Positions 45,355 through 52,877 of a DNA stretch of 64,000 nucleotides are shown here, piece after piece. Where the stretch lies: contig NZ_JAHXYR010000006.1 of the NCBI RefSeq assembly GCF_019969845.1, positions 248,001 through 312,000 on the forward strand, written 5' to 3'. The notes beneath the pieces were generated by a model that was not told the DNA's origin, did not search any database, and worked only from the letters and a program-made list of their open reading frames with translations. The DNA comes from Sphingobacterium sp. GVS05A (GTDB lineage: Bacteria > Bacteroidota > Bacteroidia > Sphingobacteriales > Sphingobacteriaceae). Position numbers and translations under genes: made by a program. Every line of letters begins with the position of its first letter. Within the stretch, counting starts at the first letter, position 1.

Positions 45355-45585
45355 TTATTTGCGAATATTAAAGACTAAACCAGCTTCAACTCCGAAGATA
45401 TGTGTCCTATCATGATAGTTCTCAGATTGGAATGGAATTAGTATTTTATAATGAGGTGAGTGTGAAACTGTCAAAACAACCAATAATGACCTGGAAGGTA
45501 AGCTTTTTAACATAGTTAACTTGTTGTTGTATTTTTTTGTGTTAAATGTCGGATAAAACGGTAGGCTTAGCCACTGCCCAAATCT
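45355..45585 (-). pseudogene. C-terminal remnant of an outer-membrane barrel protein
   Basis: A 76-codon open frame on the minus strand, without start codon, closed by a stop at 45355-45357 and bounded upstream by an in-frame TAG. It reads as beta-barrel strands: RFGQWLSLPFYPTFNTKKYN, LTMLKSLPSRSLLVVLTVSH, then HIFGVEAGLVFNIRK, an ending that fits an outer-membrane C-terminal beta-signal. I infer that the 5' part of the gene was lost. No family can be named. The remaining bases up to 45924 contain only repeat copy B. Confidence 0.5.
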
Positions 45586-45877
45586 CTAAATCGTAGGAGT
45601 TAATCTTATTAAATAAACATCTGTTTAATTAATTATTGAATATATGGAGAATTATTAAAATTTACGTAATTGCCACAAATAATTTTCAATCAACAGCTTC
45701 AACTTTATTGTGGGGGCTATTGACGGGGCAAATCTATCTGTTACTTCATGTTGTAGCGAATCAATGGAAACTGGCGTTTGATATTATGCTAATCAAATAG
45801 ATAAATTATGAAACCATCATGATTTATTCAAACCGAGTGAAGCGAGCTCATGAATGCCACATACAACATACACTCGA

Positions 45878-45910
45878 TGAATAAATCTGATAGCTTCATC
45901 ACAACTGAAA
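45878..45910. repeat. Dispersed repeat, copy B (33 bp)
   Basis: tgaataaatctg, then agcttcatcacaactgaaa; it differs from copy A (44704-44736) at four of 33 positions. It is followed directly by acaaatttatacagatg, which leads into the lipoprotein gene at 45925. Shorter versions of the same lead-in (aaacaaatttaaatagatga, aacaaataattcagacagat) precede the genes at 48623 and 51026, suggesting a shared 5' leader in this region. Confidence 0.6.
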
Positions 45911-45924
45911 ACAAATTTATACAG

Positions 45925-46383
45925 ATGAAAAAATATCTAAAATTATTGCTCCTATCCCTAGTTTTTATTACTGTTGGAGCTTGTAAAAGTAATGACGATA
46001 ACGTATACTGTGCCGAGATTTATATTCCAATGGTAAGTAACATTAATTACCTAAATGAAAATGGAAAGGATTTAATTTTTAGTGACAACCCGCTTTATCC
46101 TGCCGAAGGAATTGAAATATATAAAATAGCACCAAACGACCAACGTATTTCCCTTCCTTTTACAATAAACAGCGAGCAAAAGTTTATTGCCGTTAATTTA
46201 GAAAAAATGGAAAATGGAACATTCTATATACAACTCAAACCCGGTGTAATAGACAGAGTAAACTATACAGCTAAAATTGATGAAGGTGATCCCTGCCGAG
46301 ATTATAAACTAACGGAATTGAAACAAAATGATAAATCAGGTCAATATGATAAAAAAACGCAGGTTTGGACTTTTAGAAAATAG
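45925..46383 (+). CDS. Hypothetical lipoprotein
   Basis: A 152-residue lipoprotein starting at ATG 45925 (MKKYLKLLLLSLVFITVGAC, acceptor Cys20); an upstream ATG at 45850 in the same frame would place 25 polar residues before the signal sequence and is rejected. The mature part is a single beta-rich domain (KSNDDNVYCAEIYIPMVSN, NLEKMENGTFYIQLKPGVID) with cysteines at two further positions. There is no recognised family. It shares its 5' leader with the dispersed repeat described at 45878-45910. Confidence 0.7.
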   Translation: MKKYLKLLLLSLVFITVGACKSNDDNVYCAEIYIPMVSNINYLNENGKDLIFSDNPLYPAEGIEIYKIAPNDQRISLPFTINSEQKFIAVNLEKMENGTFYIQLKPGVIDRVNYTAKIDEGDPCRDYKLTELKQNDKSGQYDKKTQVWTFRK

Positions 46384-46525
46384 GATTACTGAAATTTCTG
46401 TTGATCGATTTTTCTTGGGAGGACTTCTATCAACATCAAAGTCAGAACAGCAAATGTAGCAAGTTCCGGATTTTATCTTTTTAACTTTCAAGATAGCTTT
46501 GTGTTAACTAAATACATCAAGCGAT

Positions 46526-47265
46526 ATGCAGATTTTTAAAGATAAGTTATCCTCATTACGGGAGCCAATAGGGGAATAGGTGGGGCACTCGTAAAGGCTT
46601 CACTAAATAATGGGGCAAGAAAGATTTATGCTACCTGTAGAGATTTAAATACAATGCCAGTATTTGATGATAGCAGGGTCGTAACATTGTCCTTGGATAT
46701 AACAGATGATAAGCAGATTACGATGGTTGCAAGGGTCGCCCAGGACACTGAAATCCTCATCAATAATGCGGGCGTTTTAAGCGCAGGAAATATTTTGGAA
46801 GGCGATCTGTTGGGAATGGATAATGATATGAAGGTAAATTATTTTGGAACAATAAAGATGATGCGCGCGTTTGCTCCTATTCTGAGAAAGAATAAACCAT
46901 CGAAAATAATCAACATTGTTTCAATTGCAGCTTATTCGCCTTTACCATCTATTGCCGGATATGCTGCTTCAAAAGCAGCCCTCTTTTCTGCCACACAATC
47001 TGTCAGAATCGAATTGGCTAAAGAAGGAATTGCTGTTTATGCAGTCAATCCAGGAGCAATTGATACAGATATGAACAAAGGAAGTGATTGGGATATGCCG
47101 GATCCGGATAGCACAGCCCTAAAAATATTGGAATATGTATCTAAGGGTAAACTTGATATTGTTCCGGATGAGATGGGACAAGGGATGTACAATATCTGGC
47201 GAGAAGATCCTTCTAAGCTAGCAAAGATCTTTTCAGATCTATATTATGCAGAAAATACGAACTAG
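46526..47265 (+). pseudogene. SDR oxidoreductase with N-terminal frameshift
   Basis: Short-chain dehydrogenase/reductase. The C-terminal 203 codons are open from 46654, with ILINNAGVLSAGN, the Ser of IINIVSIAAYSPLPS, the catalytic YAASKAA (Tyr-x3-Lys) and NPGAIDTDM. The essential nucleotide-binding motif ITGANRGIGGALVKAS is encoded just upstream (from 46546), but in a frame with no usable start. The expected start, ATG 46526 (MQIFKDK), is out of register by one base: gataagtt where gataaagtt would restore it. One A is thus missing near 46544. Unless this is a sequencing error the enzyme cannot be made, as the ATG at 46654 would give a protein without its cofactor loop. Confidence 0.8.
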
Positions 47266-47286
47266 AGACGTTAAGCACGATCTTCA

Positions 47287-47340
47287 CATGAGCCCAATTT
47301 TTACCCAGTCGAATTCAACAGGGTAAAAATTGGGCTCATG
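47287..47340. repeat. Perfect 20-bp inverted repeat, 14-nt loop
   Basis: The arms 47287-47306 (catgagcccaatttttaccc) and 47321-47340 are perfect complements, 21 bases past the SDR stop. There is no T-run after the stem. It may still end the transcript, or it may be a small repetitive element like the one at 3755-3823, which has a different sequence. Confidence 0.7.
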
Positions 47341-47525
47341 ATCTTAAATAATCGAACTAACATCGGTAATCGGCAGGCTGTTATTGTAATATCTGTTTAA
47401 ATAGACCATCATTATATTAGATTGTTTCACCGTCAGTATCCAAACTGGTACACGAATCCCTTGTTTAATTCACTATAAAACACTATCTTTTTTATAATTT
47501 TAAAACTTAGAAACGAGGAATAGTA

Positions 47526-48494
47526 ATGTCATTAATAGATTTATCAAAACGTGTAGCGCTAGGCATAGATATCGGAGGCACCAATACGAAATTCGGGGTA
47601 GTCAATCATCGGGGTGAGGTACTTGAAAAAGGAAGTATAAGAACGAATGATTATGAGCATGTTGAAGAGTTTATAGACGCTTTGTATGAGAAAGCTCATC
47701 CTTTTATCGAAATGTTTGGCGGGGAAGAGAACTTTGATGGAATTGGAGTTGGTGCTCCCGATGCAAATTATTATACTGGGACAATAGACCATGCCCCCAA
47801 TCTTCCATGGAAAGGCGTGATTCGATTTAGTGATTTAATGACTGCCAAATTCAATATTCCCTGTACCATAACCAACGATGCGAATGCGGCAGCCTATGGT
47901 GAAATGCTTTTTGGGGCAGCAAGAGGAATGAAGGATTTTATTATGATCACTTTAGGAACTGGCGTAGGAAGCGGCATTGTTGCTGGCGGGAAGCTTATTT
48001 ATGGACATGATGGATTTGCAGGAGAACTGGGACATACGATCGTCAAACCGGGAGGAAGAAAGCATTGGAGCACAGGTTCTGAGGGAAGTCTGGAAGCCTA
48101 TGCTTCTGCAACGGGAATCACAATTACTGCGAAAAAAATGAGAGCTGAATTTCCGGAGTCAATGCTGAATCAATATCCCGAAGACGCCATCAACTCCAAA
48201 ACTGTTCATGAATGTGCGGAAAAAGGTGACCCCATTGCTATTGAAGTCTTTAGGTATACTGGTCAGAAACTGGGGGAAGCATTGGCAAATTTTGTGATGT
48301 TCTCCTCTCCGGAAGCTATTTTGCTGTTTGGTGGTGTAATTAAAGCTGGTGATTTTATTTTAAAACCTGCGAAGTTACATATGGAAAGGAATCTTTTTCC
48401 CTTATTTAGAAATAAGGTGAAACTGGTTTTCAGTGAACTGGAGGAAGCAGATGCAGCCATTCTCGGAGCGAGTGCTTTGGTTTGGGAAAAGTAA
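47526..48494 (+). CDS. ROK-family sugar kinase (glucokinase-like)
   Basis: A 322-residue kinase of the ROK family, most likely phosphorylating glucose or another hexose with ATP. Phosphate-1 motif ALGIDIGGTNTKFGVV (11-26), catalytic region NDANAAAYGE with D118, phosphate-2 motif ITLGTGVGSG (141-150), and GELGH (166-170) in the sugar site. The zinc-binding segment that usually reads CxCGxxGCLE is replaced by KPGGRKHWSTGSEGSLEAYA: the cysteines are absent, so the structural zinc is probably lost; ROK proteins without it exist but are a minority. The gene stands alone; no sugar transporter or repressor is adjacent, and it has no HTH domain, so it is an enzyme and not a regulator. Confidence 0.92.
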   Translation: MSLIDLSKRVALGIDIGGTNTKFGVVNHRGEVLEKGSIRTNDYEHVEEFIDALYEKAHPFIEMFGGEENFDGIGVGAPDANYYTGTIDHAPNLPWKGVIRFSDLMTAKFNIPCTITNDANAAAYGEMLFGAARGMKDFIMITLGTGVGSGIVAGGKLIYGHDGFAGELGHTIVKPGGRKHWSTGSEGSLEAYASATGITITAKKMRAEFPESMLNQYPEDAINSKTVHECAEKGDPIAIEVFRYTGQKLGEALANFVMFSSPEAILLFGGVIKAGDFILKPAKLHMERNLFPLFRNKVKLVFSELEEADAAILGASALVWEK

Positions 48495-48622
48495 TTATAA
48501 TGGTGCATATTTAATTTGTGAGAGAGGGGCAGAGTTTTTATTATTAAAGGGCATAGTATTTGCTTAATATATTCTTTAAAAATTGAAAACTTTCTACACA
48601 ATTAAAAAACAAATTTAAATAG

Positions 48623-49006
48623 ATGAAAAAGACCATTTTACTTTTTGTATTGCTCTGCACTGCTTTTTTTTCAAAAGCAGATCAACTTTCGGCACTAACA
48701 CAGGCGCAGGCAGAGAAAGCTGTTGGATATCTCAAGAAGGAAGCAGTTGTTGTTTTGTGGTGCAGCTGTTGTGATAATGAAACACCGAAAAAAGTTACCG
48801 TTAACGAGGTGTTTTATAAAAAAGATAGTGAGGGAAAATATTATTCTGTCATATTAAAAGGTAGAGATGAAAGTGGAAAGGAAGTTGAAGAATATTTAGA
48901 CCTAGCCTATGTGTTTGTGAAAAAAGGTAAAAAAGCAAAGAGCCTAGGTAAGGTATTAAAATTTGAGTGCGATCCCTGTACAAAACCTTTCGACTGGTCA
49001 GCTTAA
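48623..49006 (+). CDS. Hypothetical small secreted protein
   Basis: A 127-residue protein with a signal peptide (MKKTILLFVLLCTAFFSKAD). The mature protein has two cysteine groups, VVLWCSCCDNETPKKV (three Cys within four residues) and LKFECDPCTKP, which may bind metal or form disulfides, with a beta-rich middle (YYSVILKGRDESGKEVEEYL). I have seen similar sequences in other Bacteroidota as unannotated proteins; no function is known to me. It is followed by a bidirectional terminator at 49062-49100. Confidence 0.75.
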   Translation: MKKTILLFVLLCTAFFSKADQLSALTQAQAEKAVGYLKKEAVVVLWCSCCDNETPKKVTVNEVFYKKDSEGKYYSVILKGRDESGKEVEEYLDLAYVFVKKGKKAKSLGKVLKFECDPCTKPFDWSA

Positions 49007-49061
49007 GTTATAAAGACAATTTTGAGTCTGTGGAGCTAACACTCGCAGCAATTGATAATTG

Positions 49062-49100
49062 AAAAAAATCAGCATGGAAGATTCCATGCTGATTTTTTTT
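49062..49100. terminator. Bidirectional terminator
   Basis: The stem aatcagcatgg / ccatgctgatt with loop aagatt is flanked by an A-run before and a T-run after, so it can end transcription in both directions. It sits between the convergent genes ending at 49006 (plus) and 49181 (minus). Confidence 0.85.
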
Positions 49101-49180
49101 AGAAAGGACTGAATACTAATTTGAGGTATTACCTTCTGGATATCAAAATATATTGGAATGCTAAAAATCCCACCTAATAC

Positions 49181-50077
49181 CTATCTGTAATCTATTCTGT
49201 TTGCCTCAGTATCTTCAAGTTGCCTTAAAATAGATTGAGGAATTTCATCGCTGTCAATTGGGAAGCTGATCGAATCGGAGATAAAGGTCTTTCTTTCTGC
49301 TTTTTGAAATATTTCAAATAGTGCAATTGGTTCCTGATTAAAGCTGATACAGGTGCTTATAAAATGCAATTCAAAGAGTTTATATTCTGGGTTTTTAAGC
49401 TTTTCATTGATGTCTTTTATTCTTGAAATAAAATGCCGCTGGCGAATAAATGTATTGCTGTTCATTATGATGAAGACATAGTCTGAATATGCCGTTACCT
49501 TCCCGAAATATTTGTGATGATCACCACCACTTCGTTCGATAAAATATTCATCAGAAGTTTCAGACTTGTAGATCTCCATCGCCGAACGCCATATCCGATC
49601 CTCTTTGGCCTGTAGAATATTATCTGGAAGATTCCTGTTATAGGAATACCAGCATCCCACCAGCCGATCTAAAAGCAATGTATTCTGCTTTGCATTGTTC
49701 ATATTAATCCTTAGATCATTAAAATTAAATGCTTCCGTATTTGAATTAATAAAATCAATATAATTTGCATAGCCTAAAACTCTGACGATTAAACTCAGTT
49801 TTGCTAAATTAGGTTTGCTTAGAATGGTGGTCTTATTCTGGTAATACTTCTTTAGTTTGTTGATTATCAGGTGTTCATAAAGATAATTGGAACCCAGTAT
49901 TTCAGGTTCTTTTTTGATTCTTTTTTCTGTATTATCCCTGATAATTAATTCATTAAGCTCTGCAATGATGTAAGACCATTCGGTTTTTGTGACATCTTCC
50001 CAATGATTTTTTTTCAAAAAATGCATGCTCAGAAAATTCATTAATTTTTCAAGATGCAGGATATCTTCTTTTTTCAT
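49181..50077 (-). CDS. Hypothetical protein
   Basis: A 298-residue soluble protein rich in Asn, Ile and Lys with no signal peptide or transmembrane helix. The N-terminal third is helical (LHLEKLMNFLSMHFLKKNHW, LSLIVRVLGYANYIDFINSN). The middle is beta-rich (RLVGCWYSYNRNLPDN, IWRSAMEIYKSET, HHKYFGKVTAYSDYVFIIMN), and resembles the sensor or ligand region of some uncharacterised Bacteroidota proteins. No catalytic or DNA-binding motif is recognised. It is divergent from the glycine-rich protein gene (119 bases between starts). Confidence 0.65.
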   Translation of the reverse strand: MKKEDILHLEKLMNFLSMHFLKKNHWEDVTKTEWSYIIAELNELIIRDNTEKRIKKEPEILGSNYLYEHLIINKLKKYYQNKTTILSKPNLAKLSLIVRVLGYANYIDFINSNTEAFNFNDLRINMNNAKQNTLLLDRLVGCWYSYNRNLPDNILQAKEDRIWRSAMEIYKSETSDEYFIERSGGDHHKYFGKVTAYSDYVFIIMNSNTFIRQRHFISRIKDINEKLKNPEYKLFELHFISTCISFNQEPIALFEIFQKAERKTFISDSISFPIDSDEIPQSILRQLEDTEANRIDYR

Positions 50078-50196
50078 CAGTCTTTGTATAAGACTAATTT
50101 AAGATTTATTTACAACATAAAGAGACTGTTGCAGGACTTTTATATTTTCTAATCAAAGCATATTTGAATAAGAAATAGAACTTAAAATTTAAAACA

Positions 50197-50937
50197 ATGG
50201 AAACAAACACCATACTACAGAACGATTCTCTCTGGAGCAGGCTTCAGAAGTTTTCGTTAGACAGTCCAGATGTTGATCTTACTTTTTCAAAGAAACTGGC
50301 CAAAGAAGAAAACTGGACTTTGGACTTTACAAAAAAAGCGATAGAAGAGTATAAGAAGTTTGTCTATCTCTGCTGTATTTTGCCCGACGGCGCTTCACCA
50401 AGTGAAACCGTAGATAAAGTCTGGCATATGCATCTTATGTATACTCAAAACTATTGGGAGGAATTCTGTCCCGAGATTTTGAAAAGAAAGTTACATCATC
50501 ACCCATCAAAAGGAGGTGTCGCAGAGAAAAGCAGGCACAAAAAATGGTTCGTAGATACGCTGGCCAGCTATAGAGAAATTTTTAATCAAGATGCACCCCA
50601 CGATATTTGGAATAATGATGTGAAACCTTCGGGGCTGAGCTGGTTTAAAAGATTAAAGCTGGTTCCCTTTTTTGTACTGCTGTTGATGATGACGTCTTGC
50701 CTAGGAGAAGTGATTAATACGTTGGCAGCAATGATTGTGTTGGTCATTAGTATCTTCTTCCTGCTAGGTTTTTTCTCCTGGATTTTTGGTAGTACTATCA
50801 CAAAAAATCCAAAAAATGGTAACAATACTAATTCTGACGGCGGAAGTTGTGCTACTACGGGGGGAAGCTGTAGCGGAGGTGGAAGTTGTGGTGGTGGCTG
50901 CGGTGGTTGTGGCGGCTGCGGGGGCTGTGGAGGTTGA
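50197..50937 (+). CDS. Glycine-rich domain-containing membrane protein (GRDP-like, Cys/Gly tail)
   Basis: A 246-residue protein. The N-terminal domain (about 1-138) carries the GRDP-like signature: KKAIEEYKKFVYLC, then TVDKVWHMHLMYTQNYWEEF with the W-H-x-H motif at 76-79, as in plant glycine-rich domain proteins (PF07173-like). Two hydrophobic helices follow at about 153-170 and 174-197, then a linker and a C-terminal tail of Gly and Cys with eight cysteines from residue 218 (units GGC, GGGSC). The same tail type closes TIGR04222-type membrane proteins. A surface-exposed or metal-binding tail is inferred; function is unknown. The next gene, a small membrane protein, starts 88 bases on. Confidence 0.82.
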   Translation: METNTILQNDSLWSRLQKFSLDSPDVDLTFSKKLAKEENWTLDFTKKAIEEYKKFVYLCCILPDGASPSETVDKVWHMHLMYTQNYWEEFCPEILKRKLHHHPSKGGVAEKSRHKKWFVDTLASYREIFNQDAPHDIWNNDVKPSGLSWFKRLKLVPFFVLLLMMTSCLGEVINTLAAMIVLVISIFFLLGFFSWIFGSTITKNPKNGNNTNSDGGSCATTGGSCSGGGSCGGGCGGCGGCGGCGG

Positions 50938-51025
50938 GTAAATGAGCTTATGAAAACCATTGAAAATAAATACTTATGAATAATACCTTATCTAAAAATA
51001 ATTGATGAACAAATAATTCAGACAG

Positions 51026-51379
51026 ATGAAAAAAATACTATTTCACTCGGCTACAATTGCAATAAGTATGATCTGGCTTGTAATAAACCATCAAACTTAC
51101 AATCCATTTTCTTTGAAAGGACCTGAATTTTTAAAGTTTTATTTGATCCTCTTATCCGGATTTTATCTTTCAGTTTTTAGCCTCAACTATTTACGGCAGA
51201 CTATTTCGAAGACAACATTTTACTTTATGATGGTCATTCTTGTTTCGGGAATGATTAAAATAACAATTGGTCTTTTTTTAGGAAAACCAGTTGGCTATCT
51301 TATCATCCTGTTAATAATACAATTTGTCGCTATGAACCAATGTGGTTTTATGTGTGGGACAACCCAGAGAAAAGTTTGA
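51026..51379 (+). CDS. Hypothetical small multi-pass membrane protein
   Basis: A 117-residue protein with up to four hydrophobic segments (about 7-22, 34-55, 64-82 and 86-104), including FYLILLSGFYLSVF, then TTFYFMMVILVSGMIKITIG and GYLIILLIIQFVAM. The C-terminus has two cysteines (NQCGFMCGT). No family is recognised. It starts at ATG 51026 after the same type of AT-rich lead-in as neighbouring genes and probably follows the glycine-rich protein gene in one transcript. Confidence 0.65.
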   Translation: MKKILFHSATIAISMIWLVINHQTYNPFSLKGPEFLKFYLILLSGFYLSVFSLNYLRQTISKTTFYFMMVILVSGMIKITIGLFLGKPVGYLIILLIIQFVAMNQCGFMCGTTQRKV

Positions 51380-51500
51380 CGATATTTTAAATCCCGAACC
51401 AGTTGCAGATAACTATTACTCCATTCCCCACAAACGATGTATTTGCAGGAAATAGAGTAATAGGCGGTATATGTTTAGCTGTATTTTTTGAAGAGATTTC

Positions 51501-51947
51501 TTACATTCCCATTTTTTTATTGCCTTCAAAGTGAATCATCCAAGCAATGCCGAATTTATCTTGAAAGGATGCAAATAATTCAGCGAAAAACTGCTCGCCC
51601 AAAGGCATTTCCATATTTTGGGCATTTGCCGAAAGTTTTCTGTAAAGTTCTGTGGCCTCTGTTGCAGATTTAGCGTCCAACATCAAATAACTGCCTGTTC
51701 CGAAGGTTGCTTTCTGTCCGAAACTCTCCAGACAATCTGAGCCCATTAGCATAACCGAATCGTTAATATTGAGTGCGGTATGCATAATTTTATCCTTATC
51801 AGCTTCTGCAATAGGATGTTCGGGATCTGCAGGCATGTCGCCGAAACGATGAACGCCGATTAGTGGAGTGTTAAAAACTGTTTTGTAGAAGTCAAATGCT
51901 TCTTCGCAGTTGCCATTGAAATTTAAGTACGCGTGTAATAATGCCAT
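51501..51947 (-). CDS. PhnB/YjdN-like VOC-fold protein
   Basis: A 148-residue cytoplasmic protein of the vicinal-oxygen-chelate superfamily, PhnB/YjdN branch (formerly called 3-demethylubiquinone methyltransferase-like). Typical segments are HAYLNFNGNCEEAFDFYKTVF, IMHTALNINDSVMLMGSDC, and GEQFFAELFASFQDKFGIAWMIHF, the last being the family C-terminal signature. Members have no proven common reaction; metal-dependent chemistry or ligand binding is possible. The length is normal. It is single, convergent with the small membrane protein gene at 51026. Confidence 0.9.
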   Translation of the reverse strand: MALLHAYLNFNGNCEEAFDFYKTVFNTPLIGVHRFGDMPADPEHPIAEADKDKIMHTALNINDSVMLMGSDCLESFGQKATFGTGSYLMLDAKSATEATELYRKLSANAQNMEMPLGEQFFAELFASFQDKFGIAWMIHFEGNKKMGM

Positions 51948-52024
51948 GATAATATTATTTTAGTTGAATACCTCAAAGATAAATTCGACGATGACACCTG
52001 TATGTCAATAGTTGTCAAGAATAG

Positions 52025-52258
52025 CTATTTATTGTTAATAAGCTTCTGGCTTTTTTTTTCTATCATCCAGTATAAGATACTGCCGATAATATTGAAAAGA
52101 AAAACAACCACTATCCATAGAATCTTCTTGTCACTGGCAAATTTATCGTTTGTAATAATACTGTAGAGCGTATAAATGACTAGGCACTGTGGAATAAACA
52201 GGAGGAGAAGAATGAGTTCTTGGGCTCCAATATTTAAAAATAATAGGTTCATATTCAA
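52025..52258 (-). CDS. PLDc_N-type small membrane protein
   Basis: A 77-residue protein with two transmembrane helices (about 13-33, LILLLLFIPQCLVIYTLYSI, and about 45-65, ILWIVVVFLFNIIGSILYWM) separated by a polar turn (TNDKFASDKK). This is the pattern of the phospholipase-D N-terminal (PLDc_N) domain, which also occurs as stand-alone small proteins without a nuclease domain, as here. A role as a membrane stress or antibacterial immunity component has been proposed for some relatives; I see nothing that supports this here. Confidence 0.75.
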   Translation of the reverse strand: MNMNLLFLNIGAQELILLLLFIPQCLVIYTLYSIITNDKFASDKKILWIVVVFLFNIIGSILYWMIEKKSQKLINNK

Positions 52259-52410
52259 ATTGGTTATAGCTAATACTTAGCTTATTAAGTTAATAGCGTT
52301 AACACTAATATAATGAATTTATTTGTGTAATTGTTTGCATTCTAGGTTTTATGGTACATCAAAATATCTGATCGCTATCGGGGGGAGCTCGGATAATTCT
52401 GGAATATTCT

Positions 52411-52452
52411 AAAATAAAAAAATCCTCCGAAGATTTTAAGCTTGGGAGGATA
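52411..52452 (-). terminator. Terminator of the tRNA-Leu gene
   Basis: On the minus strand the stem formed by 52445-52451 and 52422-52428 (atcctcc / ggaggat) is followed by a long T-run (complement of 52415-52421), a few bases past the tRNA 3' end at 52457. Confidence 0.8.
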
Positions 52453-52456
52453 TCAG

Positions 52457-52538
52457 TGCGGAAGAAGGGACTCGAACCCCCACGCCTTGCGGCGCCAGAT
52501 CCTAAGTCTGGTGCGGCTACCAATTACGCCACTTCCGC
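52457..52538 (-). tRNA. tRNA-Leu (anticodon TAG)
   Basis: An 82-nt type II tRNA. The acceptor arms gcggaag / cttccgc pair perfectly, the D-arm and the long variable arm (cgccgcaaggcgt type) are present, and the T-arm is ggggttcgagtcccc-like. The anticodon stem ccaga / tctgg encloses the loop cttagga, which places TAG at positions 34-36, decoding CUN (CUA) leucine codons. No CCA is encoded. The gene has its own promoter (52561-52592) and terminator. Confidence 0.96.
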
Positions 52539-52560
52539 ATTAGGATTTCTTTTGATGTCG

Positions 52561-52592
52561 CAAATATATAAATCCGACCTATATCTTGCAAA
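52561..52592 (-). promoter_or_regulatory. Promoter of tRNA-Leu
   Basis: Read on the minus strand: TTTG (complement of 52589-52592), 20 bases, then TATATTTG (complement of 52561-52568), the Bacteroidota -33/-7 consensus. The predicted start is about 15 bases before the tRNA 5' end at 52538. Confidence 0.75.
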
Positions 52593-52754
52593 TATTTTGC
52601 TTGTATTCGCTGTACGGGGCACATTATGAGCTAGATATTTTTAACGCGGCCTTTCTGGTAATGGGTGGGCTTTATAGTTCCTCTTTTTTTAAGCTGTGGA
52701 ACTTGATGAGTTTAGTCCATTATATTGGACTCTCAAAAATATTTTTTTGTCGTT

Positions 52755-52862
52755 ATGGAATTTGAAAATTTACTGCATCCCTTTCTTGAAAAAACAGAAT
52801 TGAGCGAAACTAAATCAATAGGTTTGTTTGATTTAATTTCTTTATTTTTAAATAAACTATAG
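52755..52862 (+). CDS. Candidate 35-residue peptide upstream of the macroglobulin gene
   Basis: A short open frame (MEFENLLHPFLEKTELSETK followed by SIGLFDLISLFLNKL) that ends 15 bases before the alpha-2-macroglobulin start. It is acidic in the first half and amphipathic or hydrophobic in the second. Position and composition would fit a small membrane-active peptide or a leader peptide coupled to the downstream gene, but chance is not excluded. Besides the tRNA promoter, the remainder of the gap 52539-52877 shows nothing I can name. Confidence 0.3.
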   Translation: MEFENLLHPFLEKTELSETKSIGLFDLISLFLNKL

Positions 52863-52877
52863 CCAATAGCATTAAAT

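Noticed and set aside
45586..45660. Second protein-like minus-strand frame overlapping the barrel remnant (SYDLEIWAVAKPTVLSDI)
   Set aside because: Short, no start, and in conflict with the longer 76-codon frame; chance is the simpler explanation.
50586..50960. Proline/glutamine-rich minus-strand open frame
   Set aside because: It is the antisense of the Gly/Cys-rich tail; repeated GGC codons leave the opposite frame open without meaning.
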